From: Cadophora sp. MPI-SDFR-AT-0126
Taxonomy: Eukaryota > Ascomycota > Leotiomycetes > Helotiales > Ploettnerulaceae
Length of the DNA: 64,000 nt
NCBI GenBank assembly: GCA_020747065.1
Contig: JAGMVK010000006.1
Span: 310,001 to 374,000 of the forward strand
Reading direction: 5' to 3'
Positions 46,220 to 56,070 of this stretch are shown piece after piece. The position numbers and the translations under genes were made by a program. The notes below the pieces were generated by a model, which saw only the letters and a list, made by a program, of their open reading frames with translations, did no database searches and was not told the DNA's origin. Numbering within the stretch: position 1 is the stretch's first letter; every line of letters starts with the position of its first letter.

Positions 46220-47992
46220 TCACCCCTTGTAGAATACATGATTCCGCCTTGCTATTATCTCCCTAGGCTCATTGACACTGTTGATCTCCGAAGCAGGTGC
46301 TTCGCGAGCAGGTAACTCATAGATGGGCCGTCCCCCGTCCCCGATCTCCACTAGTGGAGTGAATTTCGTTCCTTCTGCCTCGCACAATACAGGAGGTGCA
46401 ACGCTCGTGTCTCCCATCTCAGCTTTCAGGACCTGCATTTGATCAGCTGGAGGAGCCGGGGTGTTCTGGCGTCGAGGCCTAAAGTGGAACAGATATAAGA
46501 GTAAGAGAGATATGGCTACGATGGCAATACCTCCCACGCAGATGCCTACTATTGTGGCTGTTGGAAGACCGTGTGAGGCAGTTGTGGTGGCGGCACCTGT
46601 GCTATTTGTCGAATTTGGTGGAAAGATTGTGACGATGTTTTGTGACAGTGATTTGTCCCATTTGCATTGAGAAATCGAAAAGTTCTTGGCCTCATAATCC
46701 GCAATCACATATGCTTCCTGGAAGAATGTTCTTCCAAGAACGTATGTGTTGTTCACCGCCCGCCTCAATGGAAAGTATGGTGTCGTAGAAGAGACGAGAG
46801 GCCAAGATGCGTTTAAGTCAAAAGCTGCGTATGGGAGAGTGATATCAACCGTATACGGAGGGGTTCCCAACTTGAACGTGATGCTGGGATTTTGAGATCG
46901 CAGCCCTGAATGCTGGGAATCAGTAAGTAAATACAGCTTAGCTGTATCATTCCAGGTCAAGCCAAACACGCTCTCGAATTGAGTGCATGCTTCAGTTGGT
47001 AGGTAAATGTATGGTAAAGTCGAATCCAGATTTATTGCCGTTATGGGCGAAGGAAGAAGAGACTGGCTGGTGTCAGTTGTGATGGCTTGTAATCCGACAG
47101 CGAGTTGGGTGTCGACATCGAGGCCAAAGCTGAGATTATTCATGATAAACCGTGAAGAATCATATCCTCCTAGAACGAGGCTTCCGAGCGAATTTCCGAG
47201 CCCTAGGCCCTTGGTATTAGCTAAGTTATCACAGACCAAATAGGATCCAAGCTATGGAAGACGACAGTCAGTGCCAAACGTACGGTATTGATTTCCTGCA
47301 GTGTAGCTCCAACTTAAGCTTGGGATCTTCGATTGACTCTGCAAACTTTGCATGAAACTTGGGATCGGGTTGTTGAAACTCGTGAAGTTTTTGGATCGAG
47401 GGGTCAGCCCAAAGAGGCCCATAAAATAGTTCTTCGTAGCAATTCCCGCAATTGACTGATTCTTGACCAGCAGACCTCCGCCCCCTATGTATCCAAAAGT
47501 AATATCATCAAATCCATAACGCCCTTTGCCGGTATAGCCCAACTGCACTTCAAGTTCGAGTGGATATACTTGCGTTGACGTATTAGTAAGATTAGGATTC
47601 CAAGTCGTTGAAGTGTTGTAGTCGTACAGCTCGCCTCTCAACGTGTGACAGTTGGAAGGGTCTCCTGGTTGGCATCCCTCAGGTGCGATCGCCCACGTTT
47701 CGTAGGAGGCGGTTGATGGAAGGAGCTTGACTGTTTGTGGGGTTGTTCCAATCTGGAAGGCAAATGTTGACCAGGCGCCGTCATTGCCGTCCCTAGTTGT
47801 GTCAGCAAAGCTATGGCACATTGAGGTTGGAGAGAACAACCAGCTCTCAGACGGCGGTACAACAATTGGCGCGGGATAAGTAGATGTCGACTGCACCTGG
47901 CCCAACACACACTGAATATCTGGCAAGACGAGGAGTGCAAGAAGGACTCTAAATTCCTGCCATGGAGCAAGATCCCATCTTCGAGGCATCAT
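46220..47992 (-). CDS. Membrane-anchored aspartyl-protease-like protein, probably catalytically inactive
   Basis: Exons are 47992-47284 and 47220-46220, joined by a 63-nt intron (GTACGT...ACTTAG) that is the only in-phase choice I found; 569 aa. It has an N-terminal signal/anchor stretch (FRVLLALLVLPDIQCVLG), a pepsin-like lumenal domain with many N-glycosylation sequons, a transmembrane helix near residues 450-475 (IVGICVGGIAIVAISLLLLY) and a ~90-residue cytoplasmic tail starting HFRPRR. In the pepsin family each lobe has D-T/S-G. The second lobe has NLDSTLPYIYLP, but the first reads LLPSTASYETW, with no Asp where the catalytic D should be. A non-proteolytic surface or sensing role is therefore likely. 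It is divergent from the surface protein gene at 48692, with 699 bp between the starts. Confidence 0.85.
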
Positions 47993-48691
47993 TTCAAGCC
48001 TCGGAGAGTGATGTATGCATTGGGGAGACAGCGAGTAGTCAGAAATGCTCGAGGATTGTGAATGTATCGATTTGCGGAAACATTAATTGAAGAACGACTC
48101 GCGGGCACGATCTCGGTAATTGGGTGATTCACAGGAAAAACCCCCCAGCATGCAATCTGAACAAGGCTGTTAAAGTGGCAGGTTGGAGACCCAGCCTCCG
48201 GATTGTGGACTGGTCACCAGAACGGTGCGAGATGGGACTTAGGAGTGGTCCTTTATCATTGGAGCTGGCAAAAGCCGAATGACTATTTTCAGCAGGAATT
48301 TCAGGGAAGTGCCGTGCAAGTCGTCGGACTTGGCGTTCGGTGGCAGAGGCTGAGCTCCCTCCCGGGCAACAGTGACTTATATTCTTGAGACCACACCACA
48401 CATAGCCTATCAAAGCCAACCGGTAATGCTGCATCTCCAAGCCACCGAACATTTCCAAGTCAAGCGGTCGCAGTTGAAAAGGTGGCATTTCCCAGCCCCC
48501 ATTGCCCAGCTCCGTCGTGGAAAAGCCTTTCAAGAAGGCGGAGGCGAGGATTCGCTCTCTGAATCATATGGTTTTACAGGCCGGAATTTCTTAGCTTGGA
48601 TGCCTGGGACTTGGTTCTTGAAGTAATATCTCTCGTCTGTTCCCTTTGTCTCGCCGTGCAAAGATTTCGATGGTTTCTTGACCATTTTACA
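47993..48691. promoter_or_regulatory. Divergent intergenic region between two surface-protein genes
   Basis: This 699-bp stretch separates the start of the aspartyl-protease-like gene (minus) from the start of the repeat-rich surface protein (plus). It must contain both promoters. No specific sites are assigned; overlapping ORFs here (such as 48129-48533) are not supported. Confidence 0.45.
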
Positions 48692-51600
48692 ATGTTTTTT
48701 TACTATCTCCTTTTCCTCCTCAGTACACTCATTTTGAACACTAGTGCAAGATTCGACACGCGAGGTAAGAAAAGATCTGTAAAATGATACCTTTCCTAGC
48801 AGTGGTTGCTGATTAGGCTACAGCTGTACCTTCCCAGACCAAGACTACCAGTGAATCTAGTACAGCGATCGCCATCAACAAGACACCCTCAACTTCGGTG
48901 CCTCATTTTCAAACTGCGGAGCCTTTCAACCCTGATCATATATGTTGCTTTGTCGTCCAAGATGTTGTCAGCGAGGAATGGTGGGGCGTTGTGTTATCAA
49001 GCTCAATCGTCACGCCGGTCACCCGGACGCAGATCACCGCCTACCTCACGCCCTATCTTACGACAACAATAACTAGTTATGAGTACCATTTTCAGACTAC
49101 CAGTGCTTTAATCCCAGTCACAGCTCAGATTGGGGTTAATCCAATTTCTCTGTATGGCAATGGAGCTCCACATCCTGCAGAAGTCAATCAACTTAACAAT
49201 GGCACTGTTTTGACAACTGGAGGAGTCACGGTGTACGTCCTCGAATTGAGGAGATCTTAAGAAGTTCTCTAACTTAAAATCTTCGCAGGCAATCACCAGC
49301 TGCCTTCTACGTCTATTCTACTATCAAAGTCATTACTGCAGCAGCCATCACGGATGGAGCGGGGAACCCGGCATGCGGAACATCAATTGGGGGATTTCCA
49401 AACATGAATCCAAATGCTCAAGCTTACTTTGGTGGGGTCAATAACAACCAAATTGTTTCAAGCTCGAGTATACCTGGGCCCAACCCTCAAACTCCTACTC
49501 CTGTTATCATTTCGTTGACAACTCCTTTCATCTATCAGCCAGCCAGGGGAGAATTTGGGGCAACTTTCATAAACACCTGTCACACATCACCTGTGGCTGG
49601 CACAGAAGACTACGGATACGTTCCACAGACTGTTCTCGACTTTCTGATAGCCAACAAAGCATATTCGTCCCAGTATCCCGGCTTGGGGGCATGCTTACCC
49701 GCTGGTCCATCTATTGTACCCTCAGGATGTTCAATAATCGAAACTCGCATTACGACATTTACTACCACCCTGCCAGCATCAACCAGCACTGGTAAATTCA
49801 CTGTGAGCTTTTCGTCCTTCGATGTGACCATCACCCAACCAGATACAACAATAACCAGGATCAACACCATTTTCATCACATCGATACTCACCTCGACTAT
49901 TCCAGGATCCACTAAAAGTGGAGGACAAAGCATTTCCAGATCCACCTTCAAAACAACCAGTGGCAACTTTACGTTCTTGACGACTTCCATCCAAACATTT
50001 ACCTTCACCGAGCAGACCGTGGCCGAGTCAACTTTCGTCACCACTGAAGAGGCGACTTCCTATGCTCTTACTACTGAAACTAAACCGGGAACGATAGACG
50101 TTACTCAATCATTAAGTCCGGTCCTTGGAGATCAAGTTTCCATACTTCCACCCTCGGCCTCTGTGGGCACGAGTACCGGAACTTTCGCTGTTGCTGCTCC
50201 CGCTGGAACCCAAACTCCACCATCCTACGTTCCTGTGGATCCAGGAAGTGGGAATGATATCACAGATAATCCTCCTATCGTGATCATTGTTCGGTCCCCT
50301 TCTGATTCTGTTGCGTTACCCACTGGCCAAAATCCACCGGGCCAACATCCATCTAACCAGAGCCCCCCTGATCAGAGTCCACAGGGCCAAAATCAAAATC
50401 CACCGGGTCAAAATCCACCTGATCAGAGCCCCCCTGGCCAAAATCCAACTAACCAAGAGGCCTCTGGTCAGAATCCCCCAGGCCAAAACCCACCTGGCCA
50501 AAATCCAACTAACCAAGAGGCCTCTGGTCAGAATCCCTCGGGCCAAAACCCGCCTGGCCAAAATCCACCAGAACCCAGTGGACAAACTTCAGTAGGTGTC
50601 GGTGTCATTGTGCAGCCAACTATAATTCCACTCTCCGCAGCTCCACTCGGTCTTCCGGGGCAAATTTCGACGATTGATGGGACGCCTATGCTCGTGGTGA
50701 CCGCCTCCGTGACATTTGCTCCTTTCACTCCTACACCAGACCCTATTCCTGGAGCCAGCGTTGCAATTATAGACGGCTCTCCTTCAATTGTGATCTCCTC
50801 TCCGACGCTGGTTCCCGTGGTAAACGCCCCTCCTCAACTGTCTAATGCTCCTACCACCATAATCAATAATACGCCTTTCCTGGTAGTCGGCCCTACCACC
50901 ATTCCAGCACCAACTCCACAACCCAATAGACCTACCACGAGTAATATTGGTGGAACACCCTTCATTGTCTTCCCTTCAGCCACTAATATACCGCTTTCGG
51001 GTTCCCCTCCAGGTAAGCTCTCGCCTCTCCCTTCACCGATGAGAGGGTTTCCTTACTAACTCAGCGCCCAGGGTTGACTGGAAGCTTGACGATTATCAAC
51101 AACACGCCGTTTATTGCCGTTCCTGGTTCAACGAGTATTCCAATACCTGCCACTCAAACCGGCGTATTATCGACAACAATAATCAACGGCACTCCCTTCG
51201 CGGTCGTTGGAAGCCCGACTCAAATACCACTTGCTAACGCCCCCCCTGGGCTCATTGGTGTGAGCACTATCATCGGCGGAACTCCTTTCTTGATAATACC
51301 CTCTGCCACAACACTTCCACTCCCAACTTCACCGCCAAACATAGCAGGGGCAATCACAACAGTGATTAACAATACACCTTTCTTGATTTTCCCTTCAGCT
51401 ACAACACTTCCGCTATCTCTAGGATCTGGAATTCCTGGGGGCATTACCACAATAATCAACGGCTCTCCAGCCGTGATAATTCCGAGGCCCACAACCGTTC
51501 TTGAGCCGAATGCTCAAATTACTTCAATCCCAGGCTTGGTAACCGTTATCAATGGCATAACTGAAGTCATCTTTACAGGGCCAGCCACAGTTCCCGTTAA

Positions 51601-52171
51601 CTCAGCATTCTCTTTATCAGGCTTAACCACAGTCATTTCTGGAATTACCGAAGTGATTTTGAGCACACCTACGACGATATCTCTGAGGACAAGCCCAAGT
51701 ACAATCTCAAATACATTGCCGACCACATTTTCAACTTTCAGTGCCCAGAGCAGTTCCAGCACCAGCACTAGCAGCATAAGTTCAAGATCAAGCACCAGCA
51801 CCAGCACTAGCAGCACAAGTCCAAGATCGAGCAGCTCAAGTCAAGCCTCTTCAATATCTTCCACCCCAGCGTCTCCCTCACCAACCGTGATACCTTCTCA
51901 GCAAAATTCGCACAAAGGTCTTTCCACGGGTGCGAAAGTGGGGATTGCTTTCGCAGTCGTAATTTTTGTGCTGTTGCTTTCTGGGCTGATCTTATTTTTG
52001 TGGCGGAGAAGGCAGGGTAGGGAAGAGTATGCACCAGTGGCAGCAAGTGGGGATGGTGCGGCGCCAGTAATGGAGCAGCTTTGGACGTCAACGCAAATAG
52101 GAGCGGACAGTCATATTCCGGTCCTGCACACTCGAGGAGGATACGTCCAAACCTCACAGGACGAATACTAA
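48692..52171 (+). CDS. Long repeat-rich cell-surface protein with signal peptide and C-terminal membrane anchor
   Basis: Exons are 48692-48764, 48824-49232, 49289-51012 and 51072-52171; all phases agree and give 1101 aa. The start is MFFYYLLFLLSTLILNTSA, a clear signal peptide. Residues ~60-330 form a Thr-rich, probably glycosylated ectodomain with some Cys (DHICCFVVQDV, TCHTSP). Then comes a Gln/Asn/Pro-Gly low-complexity block (~490-580), about eleven degenerate 30-residue repeats built around I-I-N/D-G/N-T/S-P-F-L-V-V and an S-A-T-T-I/L-P motif (~590-910), and a long Ser/Thr stalk (~925-995). A transmembrane helix (GIAFAVVIFVLLLSGLILFLW) is followed by a short basic-then-acidic tail. This is the architecture of a fungal adhesin or wall-stress-sensor-like protein; the exact role is unknown. 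Confidence 0.85.
50326..50582 (+). repeat. Coding minisatellite (GQNPPGQNP-type) with a 60-bp higher-order period
   Basis: Short units of about 15 bp (such as CCTGGCCAAAATCCA) encode GQNPP-like pentamers. The blocks 50461-50520 and 50521-50580 are near-identical 60-bp copies, both opening CCTCTGGTCAGAATCCC, and 50401-50460 is a partial match. The array keeps the reading frame. Copy number is likely to vary between strains. Confidence 0.85.
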
Positions 52172-52237
52172 TAGATGTCTGCGATGCGAAGACAAAGTCT
52201 GTTACGCCGCGAAGTTCAGTTGGGGCGGGATGAGAGG

Positions 52238-52491
52238 CTCCCGGTGTACGTAATTATCCGCACACCAAAATCGAGCCCTTTCTAGAATCATTCGTACAGC
52301 AACAAGAATCTCGCAAACCCCGAGTAAAAAAGGCAGAGAATAATAGTATCGCTTCTTCCGAGTAAGACGATGTTTTTTTTACAAGTTTTAATTAAGAATT
52401 GATATCATAGTTGTGCGTTTAAAAGAGGGCATTTCATTGACATTCGACATTCTCGCTTGTTTGGTGTGCGGATAATTGCGTACACCGGGAG
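52238..52491. mobile_element. 254-bp MITE with 32-bp terminal inverted repeats
   Basis: The ends start CTCCCGGTGTACG on both strands and match for about 32 bp with one mismatch (the T/C after GTACG), reading through AATTATCCGCACACC. The 5-bp sequence AGAGG flanks both sides (52233-52237 and 52492-52496) as a target duplication. The interior is A+T-rich and non-coding. It lies 66 bp after the stop codon of the surface-protein gene, probably within its 3' UTR. No autonomous partner is in the window. Confidence 0.75.
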
Positions 52492-52496
52492 AGAGG

Positions 52497-53022
52497 GTGG
52501 TTGTGCTTCGTCGGCAAAATTTGAGAGCGTGAAGAGAATTCATTGGGAGATGGTATAAGGGTGGATAGAATATCCACGATGAAGTTGATACAAAGTGAGA
52601 TTGCTCAAACTAGCACTGAGGGTTTAAGGTCCGGGTTAGGGAACGTGAACGGGAAAAAGTCCCGGGTTTATATTAAGGTCTTTACAAGTCAGGGTGGCTT
52701 CGACTCAGCCTCAGTTATAAGTCAGGGTTTCGGCCTTCAGCTCGAAGGGTTCGAGCTAAGATTGTCGAGAGCAAAGTTGCTTTGCTCTGGGCCCTGCGCT
52801 TGCGGCAGAGTAACGTATCTTACCCAAGCAAGTCGATAGAAGTCCAGCCAGAAGCTGATAAAATTTTAATACGTGCTATTCGATAGCTTAATGGCTTTAA
52901 GTAAAGATAACCGCGCAAATTAAGTATTAGAAGCTGTTGAAAAGCTATAATCCTGGGATCCCGTCAGCCTGCAAGAGCTTTTTCTCAAGCACGCAAAGGT
53001 TAAGCCTGGAGCTTAAGGCTTT
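52497..53022. other. Intergenic region, A+T-rich toward the right
   Basis: No gene is supported. The right part (about 52850-53020) is A+T-rich and may be decayed 3' sequence of the pseudogene at 53023-53949. Confidence 0.4.
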
Positions 53023-53949
53023 TCAAGTAATACAAACTTGCCTCAGGTACCGATCCTTGTCGAGCAGCTTCGTGATCTCCGTGTTGCGTTCAGAGCGAGC
53101 CGCCGCCAGAGAAGCTTCGTACTTTCAAGCGATGGCCGATCTTCGCTTCGTTGCCTTGAGACTTCCCAGAGCCCAGAGCAGACCTTCTCTGAAAAGCTCT
53201 TCGTCCTCGCTCAACCATACCTGGCCCCAGCCGTACTTCTTGCTGTCTTCCTTGTAGGCGGCGCCTCCCGGCTTGAAGGGGGTACCGTGGACGTTGCGCA
53301 GGGCCGAGTAGCCATCCCGAATGAAGGAGAGAACCGACTCTGGGATGATGATTCGGAGCTGTCCAAAGTCGGATTCCCAGCGGTTCTTATGCTCCACTTG
53401 AGCTTCTTCTTCGTCTACGTCTCCATCCTAATCTTCCTCCTGGCCCTCGTTCTCTCCTTCTCCCTCCTCTCTCTCGATGTCGCTTTCGGACATGAACTCC
53501 GAGCCCGTGTCGCTGTCGAGGTACTCCTCCAGCTGTGAGGCGAGATCGCGTTCGGAAGGATTCATGTTGCTATGTCGAGGTTGGTTGTTGCTTGTTGATG
53601 GTCTTGAAGTGGTGTGTGATTGGGGAGCCTGGTGGTAGGGAGGGCCATGAGTTCTTATAGCCAAGGAGCTCCCCCGTAGCGCACTTCCAGGAGATGCTGG
53701 AGGTGTCGACTGCGGAGATGTAGGCTCTAGCTGAGACGCGGTTCTCAAAGGCAGTTGAACCCCATCGACTGAGACTCCGAAACCTAAGCCACTCGCGCCG
53801 GCGTATCCTTCCGTAGGATTATGGGCGTCGAAGTCGAAGTCATCGCCCTGGAACAATCTAGGTGAGTCAAAGATGGTGCTAGAACGTGGCAAGGTGCAAA
53901 GGAAGAAACATACAAAGTCAAAGTCGGTATCTGGATCAAAGAGAGGCAT
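53023..53949 (-). pseudogene. Hypothetical gene with two in-frame stops and a decayed 3' end
   Basis: The start is ATG 53949. Exon 1 (53949-53914) encodes MPLFDPDTDFDF, and a 66-nt intron (GTATGT...TTCCAG) leads to exon 2 at 53847. The same frame continues smoothly to 53023 across TAG (53430-53428) and TGA (53127-53125). Residues after each stop stay protein-like: an acidic stretch then NRWESDFGQLRIIIPES, and after the TGA a helical KYEASLAAARSERNTE. TAG and TGA both fit single C-to-T changes from CAG and CGA. The first part is Ser/Pro-rich and disordered; the central region (IRDGYSALRNVHGTPFKPGG) may be a small domain. No family is recognised. If translated, the product would end after ~150 residues. 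Confidence 0.55.
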
Positions 53950-56070
53950 CTTGTTGGTTGTATGAGGAACAACGTCTTTGTTTAATGTTGTAGTAGGTGT
54001 ATGAGTGGCACTTCAGTGAGTGGTAGAAGTTTAAGTCGGAGTTAGGTGGGTGGTTCGAGAATATCTAACTGTACAGATCTCGAGCCAATCTGTGGTTTTG
54101 AGCTCAGGGAGAAGGAGGGCCATCGAAATCGCGCTAGTGAAAAGCTGTTAAGCGAGCTGCTTCAATTGAATCATGTCGCGAAGCAAGAGCTGCTGTGAAC
54201 GACAAAATGTCGCTCGAATTCACGCTAATTACCAAATTCATGGCTGGAAGAATGAACAGCAAAAAAGATCTGTAGCTTTTACAATGGGTTCAATATATAC
54301 ACGCATTACTGAGGAATAAAATAGCAATAATATCGCAGTATTCTTAGTAATTCTAGTTCTCCTTTTTGGCTCTGGGCACTCAGGAGTCTGGATTTCCAGT
54401 AGATATGACACGAACGAACACATAATATGTCTCTCAATCCACCCTCTGGCTCATAAGTGAGCCATGGGTATTGATTCGAAAAGAGGAAGAGGATAGAAGA
54501 TTCATCAGACAAAGGCGACAAAAGTCCCTGGGAGATTCGCCTCGAGAAGACCTGGAGCATCTAGTGCTGCCTTAGATTCACGATCTTACCACAAGACCCC
54601 CTCTTTGCCAGGCGGTGCTCGTGGAGGCCATTGAATGTCTCTCTTTCACTAAATTTGAAGGCGTTCTTCTGATTTCTTCTGTTCCATGACCAATACAGCG
54701 CAATCGACCAGATGGCGACGAGGATTGACTTGATGATCGGCACGTGAATCAACACAAGCTGCACTACGCTCAGTCTCAAGTTGATGAATCTCCAAGTAAG
54801 CCACCATGAATCGTGGAAAGCTGAACGTGAGATTTCAAACTTTGGCTTCATTAGAGAGACTTGCCATGTACTTCCTTTATGCTTTCTTGTAGGTTTCTTG
54901 GAATGAGAAAGATATTATATTCATTTCAACCTTCCGACAACAGCTGCGGTACACTCATTAACGGACAAGCTTTCATTGCATACTTCAATAATGCTCCCGC
55001 AACTTAATAGTGCGATTTCTTGAGAAAATATAGATAAGTACGTGCGGGCTCTACCTTGTCACGGGGCAATTCAACACACCTTGAGATTCGATGTAGCGGC
55101 TCCACCCACGCGACGACCTGTACCTGTGCTATGTGTCTCTATTTCCCCGAGAAATATTCATATGAAAACATGCATTTCAGGCTCGACCTCACCGTGAGCT
55201 GCGCATCTCGTCACCACTCTGACTTTCGCGAATCTCGCTCTAACACTCTGCGTTGATTCATATCTCTGCCATCCTGAAGCAGGAGTCTCTCTCGTCTTCT
55301 TATACCATCCACCACTTCCCTCCTCTAGTTTAGCTTATTCAAATCGTGGGAAGTGTTTGTGAACTTTGTTAGTTCTACAGAATCAATGATCAAACACCAA
55401 TTGAATGATGTCCAGCTGAAGTGGAAACACGGTCAACCTAGGGCTCAGACAGCCAAGCGTGCATCCCAAAGTACAAAACATCGATGAGGAGCAAGCTGAT
55501 CAGCTATACGAATCGCAAGCTTCGGACTTTGACTTGAACTTTTGCTCGAGTAGCGACATATCGACAGACCAATAGCAAAGTAAGCGAGTAAGCAAGCAAC
55601 CAAGCACAGCACCATGACTGAAAACTCCAAGTCAAAGTCAAGACCACGTAGTGACGAAAGAACTGTAGCCTCTTCGTTAAAAAAAGGGGGTAAGGAGGAA
55701 GCAGGAAACAGGTAGGCAAGCAAATCAATCAATCAGTCAAACTAGACGGAACAAGCAGAGGGGTATCAGCAAGACCAATCGTTTTTTCTCTTTCCATGTT
55801 CCTCCGCCTTCCCCATCCCCACCTCCAATGCCCCATCCATCCTCGCTCCGTTCCTTACCATACCATACATTTGTTGTTATTGTTATTTGCAGCAAAAGAA
55901 CCAGAAACACATAGGTCTATCATACATACATGCATACATACACATCACCGCCGTCACCCACTGCCACCCGTTTCATGCACCATTATCCGCTATCCTATCC
56001 CCCGCCTAGCCATCCCGAAGAGCCAATCCCATCCGCTCCTCTAAGATGCAGAAACAACCAGATGAAGTAA
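53950..56070. other. Gene-poor interval
   Basis: Apart from a possible small membrane-protein ORF at 54561-54851, no gene is supported. A CATA-type microsatellite lies near 55921-55945. The right edge borders the 3' end of the RhoGAP gene. Confidence 0.45.
54561..54851 (-). CDS. Possible small membrane protein
   Basis: The frame is ATG 54851 to stop 54561, 96 aa, unspliced. It has a hydrophobic segment (VVQLVLIHVPIIKSILVAIW) followed by a basic patch (WNRRNQK) and a charged C-terminus. There is no other support; a chance ORF is quite possible. Confidence 0.22.
   Translation of the reverse strand: MKPKFEISRSAFHDSWWLTWRFINLRLSVVQLVLIHVPIIKSILVAIWSIALYWSWNRRNQKNAFKFSERETFNGLHEHRLAKRGSCGKIVNLRQH

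Noticed and set aside
49610..50044. Minus-strand frames inside the surface-protein gene (also 51514-51816)
   Set aside because: Hydrophobic Val/Leu-rich readings are by-products of Thr/Pro-rich sense codons; no splice or start support.
50326..50582. Regular repeats resembling a CRISPR array
   Set aside because: The units are coding, contiguous and in frame, with no spacers; the organism is a fungus.
53038..53538. Plus-strand 166-codon frame
   Set aside because: It lies opposite the smoother minus-strand frame at 53023-53949, which has an intron-containing start and protein-like sequence on both sides of its stops.
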